Assembly: GCA_050261495.1 (NCBI GenBank)
Contig: JBLNDI010000150.1
Coordinates: forward strand, 1-29,037
DNA: 29,037 bases
Direction: 5' to 3'
Source of the DNA: JBMNKL01 sp050261495
GTDB lineage: Bacteria > Bacillota > Clostridia > Acetivibrionales > DTU013
Positions 8,753 to 15,998 of this stretch are shown one piece after another. The translations under genes and the position numbers were made by a program. Every line of letters begins with the position of its first letter. Positions within the stretch are counted from its first letter, which is position 1. The notes under the pieces were generated by a model. The model was not told the DNA's origin. It searched no databases and worked only from the letters and a program-made list of their open reading frames with translations.

Positions 8753-9073
8753 ATGGCAATTAAACCTGTTGATTTCCAGGTTGTAATTCCAAGAACAGTG
8801 GAGGCTTCTAAAATAAATAATAATGAAACGCAGCGCAGCCAAACGCTACAGTATCAGTTGGCCGCCGCTGGACAGCAAAAGACGGAGGTCTCGTTAAAGC
8901 AGGTTGTTTCGAAACAGCAGGCACAGGATGTAAGAATTGCAGAAAAACAAAATAACAGGCGGCAAAACGGGGAGAAAAAGAAAAAGCAGGGTCAAAATGC
9001 CCCGGAAGATAATAAAAGGAAAGAAAGGTTGATTAAAGAAACAGGAAGTAGTATAATAGATATCAAAATTTGA
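8753..9073 (+). CDS. Small charged hypothetical protein of the flagellar operon
   Basis: This 106-residue soluble protein begins 'MAIKPVDFQVVIPRT' and ends with a hydrophobic strand-like 'GSSIIDIKI'; between them is a Gln/Asn-rich region and a Lys/Arg/Glu-rich low-complexity helix-forming stretch (about 62-95). AAAGGAAG precedes the ATG. No catalytic motif is visible and I do not know a characterised family. Similar small genes follow the DUF342 gene in clostridial flagellar operons, so it is probably a real conserved accessory gene. The ordered two ends and disordered middle suggest a linker or partner-binding protein. Confidence 0.7.
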   Translation: MAIKPVDFQVVIPRTVEASKINNNETQRSQTLQYQLAAAGQQKTEVSLKQVVSKQQAQDVRIAEKQNNRRQNGEKKKKQGQNAPEDNKRKERLIKETGSSIIDIKI

Positions 9074-9097
9074 CTTGAGAACTAAAGAAAAAACATG

Positions 9098-9190
9098 CTG
9101 CCGGTTATTAACACATGCGGGTTTTTATAAAGAGTGGCGCAAGACATGGGAAACCCCTGAAAGACGGATATTGTGGATAGTTACCGGCAG
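9098..9190 (+). other. Intergenic inverted-repeat structure, possible structured RNA
   Basis: CTGCCGGT at 9098-9105 pairs perfectly with ACCGGCAG at 9183-9190. Inside it GGGTTT at 9119-9124 can pair with AAACCC at 9151-9156 (alternatively, a tiny GGG-AAA-CCC hairpin forms around 9148-9156). The 93-base block fills most of the gap between the small charged gene and the SwrB-like gene. The downstream ribosome site GAGGTGG (9197-9203) starts only 7 bases after the outer stem, so a fold could affect its translation. No T-run follows, so it is not a terminator. Identity unknown. Confidence 0.4.
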
Positions 9191-9208
9191 TGATGCGAGG
9201 TGGATTGT

Positions 9209-9799
9209 TTGAACGGATTTTATGTCAGCATGATATTCCTTGGGATTCTTTTCGTTATCACTTCAATGGTCTTTTTACTTTTTGACAAGAGAAAGGCTTT
9301 CGAATTTTCCAAAAGCTTTGATGAAAAAAAGCAGGAACTGGCGGAGATTATTAGTGACGCAGAGCAGATGATTGAGGAACTTAATAAGTTCTCCGACTAT
9401 ATCGTGAACCAGGTGGATATCAAAAGCGAGCAACTAGACAAGAACCTAAAGGACGCCGAGACAAGGATACATGAATTGAGCGAAAAGGCAGCGGCCATAA
9501 GCGCAAGTGTTGCTGCCGCCGTAAATGCAGAAAAAAGTCCTGCTGCTGTTGCTGCCAGGAAAATGGATATTCAGCCGGTTATTCCGCCGGTAATTCAAGA
9601 AAGAAGAATCAATGGCGGATTGGGAGTACCTGACGCATATGCCGCGGCAGCCGAAAAAAATGAAAAGGTTATTCCATTTCGCAACAAGTACTCGGAAGTT
9701 CTCAGGCTTTCCCGGGAAGGAATGGGAAACCTTGATATTGCAAAGAGCCTGAATATCGGGAAAGGTGAAGTAGAGCTGATAGTCGGCCTGAGAAAATAA
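9209..9799 (+). CDS. SwrB/DUF6115-like membrane protein with C-terminal helix-turn-helix
   Basis: The 196-residue protein has one N-terminal membrane segment (about residues 4-24, rich in Ile/Leu/Phe), a coiled-coil-forming middle (about 30-95, Glu/Lys/Leu pattern), an Ala/Pro-rich linker and a C-terminal helix-turn-helix-like motif ending 'DIAKSLNIGKGEVELIVGL'. This layout matches DUF6115/SwrB-type proteins found at the end of Gram-positive flagellar operons; Bacillus SwrB promotes flagellar export activation and swarming. TTG at 9209 is chosen because GAGGTGG (9197-9203) is optimally spaced; an in-frame GTG at 9200 overlaps that site. It sits between two other small flagellar-operon genes. 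Confidence 0.75.
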   Translation: MNGFYVSMIFLGILFVITSMVFLLFDKRKAFEFSKSFDEKKQELAEIISDAEQMIEELNKFSDYIVNQVDIKSEQLDKNLKDAETRIHELSEKAAAISASVAAAVNAEKSPAAVAARKMDIQPVIPPVIQERRINGGLGVPDAYAAAAEKNEKVIPFRNKYSEVLRLSREGMGNLDIAKSLNIGKGEVELIVGLRK

Positions 9800-9825
9800 T
9801 CGGGAGGTCGGCCGGGAGGTTATTT

Positions 9826-10035
9826 ATGAGCCGGTTTCAGTTAAGAAGCGTTTTGCTTGGCATAGGCATAGGTATAATAATTACTTCCATAGCAAGTTTG
9901 ATCTACATGGCAGGCAGGAATCCCATGAAAGACATCACAAGGGAGCAGATTATCAGGGAAGCTGAAAAATACGGCATGGTCAGGGCGACGACTTTGCCGG
10001 ATGAGGAAGCTGATTACATTAACAGAAACAATTAG
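9826..10035 (+). CDS. Small single-pass membrane protein, last gene of the flagellar operon
   Basis: This 69-residue protein has one membrane segment (about 9-28, Gly/Ile-rich, 'LGIGIGIIITSIASLIYMAG') and a short soluble tail with 'DITREQIIREAEKYGMV'. A GGGAGG ribosome site precedes the ATG. No function is known to me. Short proteins with the 'I...A...GM' tail follow SwrB-like genes in other clostridia. No terminator is visible between its stop and the ROK regulator 28 bases downstream. It marks the left edge of the region with changed codon use. Confidence 0.7.
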   Translation: MSRFQLRSVLLGIGIGIIITSIASLIYMAGRNPMKDITREQIIREAEKYGMVRATTLPDEEADYINRNN

Positions 10036-10063
10036 AGCGATTATATACAATGAGGGAAGAATA

Positions 10064-11248
10064 ATGCCATTAAAAGTTAATAGGTTGAGTGATGTAAAAA
10101 AAGCAAATAAGCTTTTGCTATATAAGTGCATACGTGAACAAAACCAGGTATCGATAACGGAACTTGAACACATTACTAAATTAAGCCGTCCGACCATTGT
10201 AGGACTAATCAATGAAATGGAAATGGAAGGAAAAGTGATGAAAATAGGCCGAGGTGCATCAAGTGGCGGACGGACCCCAACGCTTTACAGCATAAATGCA
10301 AAGGCAGCTTTTGCTATGGGGATTGATATAGAGTTTCCGGCGATACGTATGACCATAAGTGACTTGAATGCTGAACCGGTTTGTTCCACAATTCGACAAT
10401 GCTCTTTAAATTCAGATAAGGATGAAGTTTTATCACTGCTGCTTCGTCAGATCGATGATATATTGATTGAATCAGGAATTAAGAAAGAGAAGCTGCTAGG
10501 CATCGGCATGGGTATTCCGGGTATTATAGACCGGAATAATAATTTCGCAGTAATTCTAGAGCGTATACCCGGATGGGTGGATGTACCTATTGGTGAAATA
10601 GTTGAAAAACATGTCGGACGTCCTGTACTTATCAGTAATGATGTAGATTTGCTTTCTAGAGCAGAACGGAAATTCTCTTCATTAGAGACATTGCCTAATA
10701 TGTTGTATATAATGATACGCTTTGGTGTTGGAATGTCCATCTGGATGGATGGGAAATTGCTGCAGGGGGAATGGGGCAATGCAGGCCGGGTGGGACATAT
10801 GCTTGTTAATACCGAAGGACCTGCTTGCTTGTGCGGCAGCCGGGGTTGTCTAGGCCTTTATGTGGGAGAACGGGGAATGCGTAGGATGTACCGTGAATTT
10901 TCAGGGAAAGATGTCACGAGTACCATTGATTTGCTGACGCTGGCAGATCAAGGGGATGTAAATGCAGTAAAAACGCTGGAAACCGCAGGACACTATTTGG
11001 GAATTGGGATAGTCAATGTTGCTAATTTATTCGATATTTCAAATGTGGTAGTGTCTGCTTCTTTTGATATAACAAGATTGCTTGAATTAGTGGAACCGGC
11101 TGTAAAGGCAAGAGAGCGGCATATGCACAGAAAAATCAATGTTATAAGGGGAAAATTGAAAGAGTCACAATATGCGCTAGGTGGATGCATGATGATATTG
11201 GAACACGTAAATGCGGTTTCTTATAGTAATTTACAGGAGATGTTTTAA
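10064..11248 (+). CDS. ROK-family transcriptional regulator of the catabolic island
   Basis: This 394-residue protein has an N-terminal winged helix-turn-helix (about 15-75, 'VSITELEHITKLSRPTIVG') and a C-terminal ROK (sugar-kinase-like) domain. ROK signatures include 'GIGMGIPGIID', 'NDVDLLSRAE' and the zinc-binding Cys cluster 'CLCGSRGCLG'. ROK regulators (XylR, NagC, Mlc types) normally bind AT-rich palindromes and respond to a sugar or sugar derivative. The ATG at 10064 follows GAGGGA; longer upstream in-frame starts overlap the previous gene. It has its own terminator (11331-11369). The adjacent operon with an operator-like palindrome (11375-11396) is the obvious target, but that is inference. 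Confidence 0.9.
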   Translation: MPLKVNRLSDVKKANKLLLYKCIREQNQVSITELEHITKLSRPTIVGLINEMEMEGKVMKIGRGASSGGRTPTLYSINAKAAFAMGIDIEFPAIRMTISDLNAEPVCSTIRQCSLNSDKDEVLSLLLRQIDDILIESGIKKEKLLGIGMGIPGIIDRNNNFAVILERIPGWVDVPIGEIVEKHVGRPVLISNDVDLLSRAERKFSSLETLPNMLYIMIRFGVGMSIWMDGKLLQGEWGNAGRVGHMLVNTEGPACLCGSRGCLGLYVGERGMRRMYREFSGKDVTSTIDLLTLADQGDVNAVKTLETAGHYLGIGIVNVANLFDISNVVVSASFDITRLLELVEPAVKARERHMHRKINVIRGKLKESQYALGGCMMILEHVNAVSYSNLQEMF

Positions 11249-11330
11249 TAAAAAAGTAAATACCTTTTATAAATGCTAAGGAAGAAACAGGGTAATTTAG
11301 ATTATAGTGTTTTATAATGTAAAGCCAAAA

Positions 11331-11369
11331 AAATGATGCCAGTAAAACAATATGGTGTCATTTTTGTTT
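11331..11369 (+). terminator. Rho-independent terminator of the ROK gene
   Basis: A 10-base stem (11331-11340 with 11354-11363, all paired if two G-T wobbles are allowed) with a 13-base loop runs into a T-rich tract at 11361-11369. It lies 82 bases after the ROK stop and separates the regulator from the catabolic operon. Confidence 0.75.
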
Positions 11370-11374
11370 GGGGA

Positions 11375-11396
11375 ATTATAATTTTAAAATTATAAT
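11375..11396 (+). promoter_or_regulatory. 22-base perfect palindrome, candidate ROK operator
   Basis: Bases 11375-11396 form a perfect palindrome centred between 11385 and 11386 (half-site ATTATAATTTT), located 36 bases upstream of the -35 box of the catabolic operon. AT-rich palindromes are typical of ROK-family operators. AT-rich DNA yields palindromes by chance more easily, so confidence is moderate. Confidence 0.4.
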
Positions 11397-11398
11397 AT

Positions 11399-11421
11399 AA
11401 ATTATTTTTAGTAAATAATTT
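11399..11421 (+). promoter_or_regulatory. Second inverted repeat, candidate operator
   Basis: AAATTATTT at 11399-11407 and AAATAATTT at 11413-11421 form a perfect 9-base inverted repeat with a 5-base spacer (TTAGT). It lies directly after the first palindrome and 11 bases before the -35 box. The arms resemble the AT-rich half-sites bound by NagC/Mlc-type ROK proteins. Confidence 0.4.
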
Positions 11422-11432
11422 TATAAAAGTAA

Positions 11433-11461
11433 TTGACATAAGAATGTATATATAGTAATAT
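11433..11461 (+). promoter_or_regulatory. Sigma-A promoter of the catabolic operon
   Basis: Consensus -35 TTGACA at 11433-11438 and TAATAT at 11456-11461 with 17 bases between. An alternative -10 TATAGT sits 3 bases earlier. It is 68 bases upstream of the first enolase-family gene and downstream of the ROK terminator. Confidence 0.65.
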
Positions 11462-11529
11462 CAAAGTATAAATCACTAAATAATATGTTTTTGCTGTATT
11501 ATCACATTTTATCATTAAAAGGAGCAAAT

Positions 11530-12630
11530 ATGAAAATAACAGATCTATTGGTAAAAGCATACTCTGCACCATATGAAAAACCCATTTCTAATGGAAAATA
11601 CACTTATTCCGCTACTGAAATTGTCGTCTGCGAGGTTCTGACTGATGAAGGGATAACTGGCATTGGTTGGGCACATGGCAGCAAACTGGTGATTGACACT
11701 ATGTTAAGTTTGCGTGAACGTGTATTGGGACAGGACCCATTCAATGTGGAGCGCATATGGAGTATGATGTACCTTCCGAAGGTGTATGGACGCAAAGGTT
11801 TAGAAATGCGTGCTATCAGTGCTGTGGATATTGCACTGTGGGACATAAAGGGAAAGGTTGCAGGGCGTTCGATACGTCAGTTGCTGGGGGGATATCGTGA
11901 CACTATCCCTGCTTATATTACCGGGGGATATTATGAACCGGGTAAAGGTTACGATGAACTCCATGAAGAAGTTCTCAGCAATCTTGCCTCGGGTGCAAAG
12001 GCCATTAAAATAAAGATTGGCGCGCTTTCGATCAAAGAAGATTTGGAGCGTGTGGATATAGTTCGCGATTTTATCGGTCCGGACATAAAGTTGTTGGTTG
12101 ATGCCAACAACGCATATAACCGGATCGATGCACTCAAAATGGGGCGTGAGCTGGATAAGCGTAATATTTTCTGGTTTGAAGAGCCGTTAAATCCGGAAGA
12201 TCTGGAAGGATATGCTGAGCTTTGTCTCAGATTGGATACCCCGATCGCTATGGGAGAAAATGAATATACCTTATGGGGATTTAAACAAATAATAGATTAT
12301 CATGCGGCACAGGTGCTCAATGCCGATGCTCAAGTGCTTGGTGGAATTAGCGAATGGAAAAAGGTTGCGGATCTAGCTATGGCTTCGCATATACTTATCG
12401 CACCCCACGGAGATCAGGAAATCCATTCACACTTGGTATCGGCTGTACCGAACGGATTGATTGCCGAATATTACGATAATAATACCAACGCACTGCTCAA
12501 AGAAATGTTCTTAAACCATATAAAACTAGATGCGTGCGGACATATACAAGCTCCGGATAAACCAGGCCTTGGGGTTGAAATCAGTTTCGATCGGATCAAA
12601 AAGTATCTTGTTTTTTCATCTGAAAAATAA
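11530..12630 (+). CDS. Enolase-superfamily enzyme, mandelate racemase subgroup (sugar-acid dehydratase/racemase-like)
   Basis: This 366-residue enzyme would abstract the alpha-proton of a carboxylic acid substrate in a Mg-dependent reaction. All mandelate racemase active-site positions are present at a constant offset of four from my memory of the reference numbering: K160 and K162 (KxK), D191 and N193 ('VDANNAYN'), E217 ('EEPLNPED'), E243 ('GENEYT') and the D266/H293 dyad ('NADAQVL', 'APHGDQEIH'). Characterised relatives are acid-sugar dehydratases or racemases (talarate/galactarate, fuconate, gluconate). The first 15 residues of the longer open frame are excluded because AAAGGAG sits before the ATG at 11530. 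First gene of the operon driven from 11433. Fourteen of its 15 Arg codons are CGN, unlike the flanking genes. The substrate is unknown. Confidence 0.9.
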   Translation: MKITDLLVKAYSAPYEKPISNGKYTYSATEIVVCEVLTDEGITGIGWAHGSKLVIDTMLSLRERVLGQDPFNVERIWSMMYLPKVYGRKGLEMRAISAVDIALWDIKGKVAGRSIRQLLGGYRDTIPAYITGGYYEPGKGYDELHEEVLSNLASGAKAIKIKIGALSIKEDLERVDIVRDFIGPDIKLLVDANNAYNRIDALKMGRELDKRNIFWFEEPLNPEDLEGYAELCLRLDTPIAMGENEYTLWGFKQIIDYHAAQVLNADAQVLGGISEWKKVADLAMASHILIAPHGDQEIHSHLVSAVPNGLIAEYYDNNTNALLKEMFLNHIKLDACGHIQAPDKPGLGVEISFDRIKKYLVFSSEK

Positions 12631-12685
12631 ATGAGGCAAGATACTTAATTAATACCAGTATAAAATGAAATGGAGGAGAAGGAGC

Positions 12686-14116
12686 ATGAAGAAACAAAAC
12701 ATTAAAAAACAAATTCTTATGGTATTTCTGGTTGCGGCTCTATTCCTAACAATTTTCGCGGGGTGTGCTTCCAAAGCGTCAGATGTCTCGACATCAGGCT
12801 CGGAACCAACCGATACCATGACTTCTGGCAGCGAATCAACTGTGGATCAAACGAACCAATCGGATCAACCTTCCAACACTGAAGAACAACCTACAAGTAC
12901 AATTACATTCTGGTCCATGCTTACACAGAAGGAACGTGCCGATCAATTGCAGAAACTGGCAGATACATACATGCAAGAGCATCCGGGAACAAAGATAGAC
13001 ATAACGGTCATGCCTTGGTCGGGTGCAATGGACAAGATTGTTGCCTCAATTATGGCAGGGAATGCTCCTGATTTGATGACTACCGGCACAGGATACCCGC
13101 AGTCACTGGGTGCTACCGGAGGATTGCTTGAGCTTTCCGACCTTGTACAAGAAGTTGGAGGCAAAGATGCTTTTTTAAGTACATCATTGTCAGTTCAAGG
13201 TGCGTATGAGGACGGCCTATATTCAATCCCACTTTATATTACACCTTATATTGCATACTATCGACAGAGCTGGCTGGACAAAGCAGGCATCACCAAGCTG
13301 CCTGAGACTTGGGAAGAGTATTATGAAATGTGTAAAGCTGTGACTAATCCTGCAGGAAATAAATATGGTTTTGGAATTCCACTGGGAGATCTGCACGGTT
13401 GGAAAACCATCTGGAGCTTTCTGCAATCTAACGGAGTGGATCTTATAAATGTTGATCAAAATGATAAATGGTACGTGGATCTGAATAGTGAAGACCGTGC
13501 AGCTATGATAGAAACGTATAATTACCTGTACAAGCTCGTCAAGGATACTGCACCTGAAGGTACTATCAGCTATACGCAGACCAATGTCCGTGAGATGGTA
13601 GCGGGCGGAACGATAATGAGCCGTATCGATACGCCGGAAATATATTATACTGTGCAACAGATCGATCCGGACAGTGAAAAAGATGTGAAATATTTCCCGA
13701 TCCCTGGCAGAAAAAAGACCGGTTCAGGTCAGGGATGGGTTGGCTTGAGCATTTCCAAGGACGGAAATGTAGCGCTGGCTAAAGACTTTGTTAAGTATCT
13801 TTTTACCGGTGATACATTGGTGGATTTCTTCCTCAGTTATCCATATGCGATGTTCCCGGCAAAAGCTGAACTCTTTCACAACAAAGAGTATTATGAAGGT
13901 TTACCGGATATACTGAAGGATATGGTTCCTGACATGGCCTTAAATATACTTGCCACGTCGACCAGCCTTGGAATGGTAAATGGTCCGTTTCCGGGCGCAG
14001 GTGAATTTGAGGCACGTTGTATCTTGGGCAATGGACTTGTAAAAATGTTATCCGAGAATTATACAGCAGAACAGGCTGTGGAATATATAATCGATGAGCT
14101 GGAAAAATTAATGTAG
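12686..14116 (+). CDS. Sugar-type ABC transporter substrate-binding lipoprotein
   Basis: This 476-residue extracellular solute-binding protein (family 1, MalE/UgpB type) captures the substrate for the importer encoded next. The N-terminus has a lysine-rich start, a hydrophobic core and a lipobox 'IFAGC' with Cys27 as the lipidation site. A Ser/Thr/Glu-rich linker (about 30-70) typical of Gram-positive lipoproteins follows. The mature domain starts around 'STITFWSML', and 'IMAGNAPDLMTT' fits the family signature region. ATG 12686 has GGAGG at 12672-12676. A strong hairpin follows the stop. The ligand cannot be read from the sequence; neighbouring enzymes suggest an acidic sugar or sugar adduct. 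Confidence 0.92.
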   Translation: MKKQNIKKQILMVFLVAALFLTIFAGCASKASDVSTSGSEPTDTMTSGSESTVDQTNQSDQPSNTEEQPTSTITFWSMLTQKERADQLQKLADTYMQEHPGTKIDITVMPWSGAMDKIVASIMAGNAPDLMTTGTGYPQSLGATGGLLELSDLVQEVGGKDAFLSTSLSVQGAYEDGLYSIPLYITPYIAYYRQSWLDKAGITKLPETWEEYYEMCKAVTNPAGNKYGFGIPLGDLHGWKTIWSFLQSNGVDLINVDQNDKWYVDLNSEDRAAMIETYNYLYKLVKDTAPEGTISYTQTNVREMVAGGTIMSRIDTPEIYYTVQQIDPDSEKDVKYFPIPGRKKTGSGQGWVGLSISKDGNVALAKDFVKYLFTGDTLVDFFLSYPYAMFPAKAELFHNKEYYEGLPDILKDMVPDMALNILATSTSLGMVNGPFPGAGEFEARCILGNGLVKMLSENYTAEQAVEYIIDELEKLM

Positions 14117-14150
14117 CTTTGATACTAAACAATTAATGCAACATATTGGA

Positions 14151-14189
14151 TAACCGGTGTCGTTTACCTTTAATAAGCGACACCGGTTA
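14151..14189 (+). other. Strong intercistronic hairpin between binding protein and permease genes
   Basis: TAACCGGTGTCG (14151-14162) pairs perfectly over 12 bases with 14178-14189, loop of 15 bases. No T-run follows, so it is unlikely to be a full terminator. Such hairpins after binding-protein genes usually protect the upstream mRNA from 3' decay and raise binding-protein yield relative to the permeases. Confidence 0.7.
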
Positions 14190-14214
14190 GTATAATAAAA
14201 GGCAGGTTATCGGG

Positions 14215-15123
14215 ATGCAAAAAACACGCTTGGCTCGTTATGAAAGAAGCATGAGCAGGGAAGGAATACTACTTTATATGCCTGCAGTTTTAATTATTGT
14301 AGGCGTAATTCTTTATCCTATCGTTTATGCTTTTCTCATGAGTTTTACCAGTTACACCATACGCCACCCGGTTATGGAATTTATTGGACTTAAAAATTAT
14401 ATAAATATTTTGAAGGATGTATCGTTCTGGAAAGCTGTAGTAAGATCGCTGCTTTTTACTGTAGGATCTCTGATACCTCAAATAGTGATTGGCCTTGCGA
14501 TAGCATCGTTATTGAACCATCCGCGCTTGCGTTGTAAGATGCTATTCAGGGGTCTTGTTATTATTCCATGGCTGATTCCGACAGTTTCGGTCGCACTGAT
14601 TTTCCGATGGATGTTTCATGACATGTATGGAATAATGAACTACTTAATGATGGATCTGCATCTGATCAGCCAGCCAAAGGCATGGATATCGGAAAAGACA
14701 TTTGCAATGTGCATTTTGATCCTGGCCAATATCTGGCGTGGAACGCCCATGTTGATCGTAATGTTTTTAGCGGGTATGCAGAGCATACCTTCGGATATTT
14801 ACGAAGCTGGCCATATAGATGGAGCAAATGCATGGATGCGGTTTTATAAATTAACATTGCCGCTTTTGATGCCGGTAGTTATGATATCTGGAGTACTGAG
14901 GTTTATCTGGGCTTTTAATTTCTTTGACTTGCCATGGGTAATGACTGGAGGTGGCCCGGCGGAAGCCACGCAAACCACGCCGATTTATGCATACCGGCGG
15001 GCATTCAGCAGTTATCGGATGGGTGAAGGTTCAGCTATTACTATCATATTATTTATAATATTAATCATGTTTACTATTGTGTACTTCAGTTTGAAACGGT
15101 ATCAAGATAAATTGTATAAATAA
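14215..15123 (+). CDS. ABC transporter permease (MalF/UgpA type)
   Basis: This 302-residue integral membrane protein has about six hydrophobic segments. The first lies at about 20-45, and the EAA loop that contacts the ATPase is 'EAGHIDGANAWMRFYKLTLP' near residue 200. It forms the translocation pore with the next gene product. The start at 14215 follows an AGG/GGG-containing stretch, weaker than most sites here. The operon contains no ATP-binding subunit; in this transporter class a shared MsmK/UgpC-like ATPase encoded elsewhere commonly supplies energy. Confidence 0.93.
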   Translation: MQKTRLARYERSMSREGILLYMPAVLIIVGVILYPIVYAFLMSFTSYTIRHPVMEFIGLKNYINILKDVSFWKAVVRSLLFTVGSLIPQIVIGLAIASLLNHPRLRCKMLFRGLVIIPWLIPTVSVALIFRWMFHDMYGIMNYLMMDLHLISQPKAWISEKTFAMCILILANIWRGTPMLIVMFLAGMQSIPSDIYEAGHIDGANAWMRFYKLTLPLLMPVVMISGVLRFIWAFNFFDLPWVMTGGGPAEATQTTPIYAYRRAFSSYRMGEGSAITIILFIILIMFTIVYFSLKRYQDKLYK

Positions 15124-15134
15124 GGAGATGTCAA

Positions 15135-15974
15135 ATGAAAAAGATATGGAAGAATACGGCAAAGGATATTGCTATTCATGTGCTTGCGGTTTTAACCATG
15201 ATACCATTGTTGTTCCCGGTATACTGGTTGATTGTATCGGCATTACAAAGCCCGAAATTTGTTACACAAATACCGCCAAGTTTTATTCCGCAAAGTTTTT
15301 CTCTACATTTTATTAAAAAAGTTTTTTCAGAATTCGGAATCGGACGATACTTGTTTAACAGCGTATTTCTTTCAGTAACGGCAACATTTTTGACACTCTT
15401 TGTTGCATGTCTTGCAGCTTTCAGCTACAAAGCATACAAATACAAAACAAAAGAGCTATTCAGTAAGATGATCCTGTTTGTATACATGTTTCCTCAAATA
15501 CTGATCATTATCCCGATTTATCTACTGATGTCAAATCTGAGGTTAATAAACAGTTATTCAGGACTAATCTTCACCTATATCGCATTCGAGCTTCCCATAT
15601 GTGTTTGGACTATGCAATCGTATTTTGACACCATCCCGATTGATTTGATTGAAGCTTCGCAAATCGACGGACTTCCGAGAATTAAAACGCTATGGTATAT
15701 TTTCCTTCCCGTTGCATTGCCGGGACTTGCTGCTAGTGGGATAATGACATTTATTGGCATATGGAATAATTTTCTACTGGCTAACACACTTCTTATCGAT
15801 GAAGCTAAGAAAACTCTTCCGGTTATTATTGCAGATTTCAGTTCGCGTGATAGTATGCTGCAGGGAGATGTACTTGCATCTTCCCTGGTCGTATGTATTC
15901 CATCATTTTTCTTTGCGTTGTTCGCACAGAAATATCTCGTAGGCGGACTTACCAGCGGATCTGTAAAAGGTTAA
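15135..15974 (+). CDS. ABC transporter permease (MalG/UgpE type)
   Basis: This 279-residue partner permease has six predicted membrane segments and the EAA loop 'EASQIDGLPRIKTLWYIFLP' near residue 175. An AAGGAG site at 15122 precedes the ATG closely. It ends 'YLVGGLTSGSVKG', the typical C-terminus of MalG/AraQ-type permeases. The next gene begins 24 bases after its stop. Together with the lipoprotein and the first permease it makes a carbohydrate importer of the CUT1 type. Confidence 0.94.
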   Translation: MKKIWKNTAKDIAIHVLAVLTMIPLLFPVYWLIVSALQSPKFVTQIPPSFIPQSFSLHFIKKVFSEFGIGRYLFNSVFLSVTATFLTLFVACLAAFSYKAYKYKTKELFSKMILFVYMFPQILIIIPIYLLMSNLRLINSYSGLIFTYIAFELPICVWTMQSYFDTIPIDLIEASQIDGLPRIKTLWYIFLPVALPGLAASGIMTFIGIWNNFLLANTLLIDEAKKTLPVIIADFSSRDSMLQGDVLASSLVVCIPSFFFALFAQKYLVGGLTSGSVKG

Positions 15975-15998
15975 ATGAAAAATTGGAGAGGATGGAAT

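Noticed and set aside
9119..9190. Resemblance of the intergenic block to the 3' half of a c-di-GMP-I (GEMM) riboswitch (GCGCAAG, GTTACCG-like pieces)
   Set aside because: The strongly conserved 5' GGCAAACC element and the GCGGGGTTACC-type segment are missing or wrong; the similarity is too weak to call.
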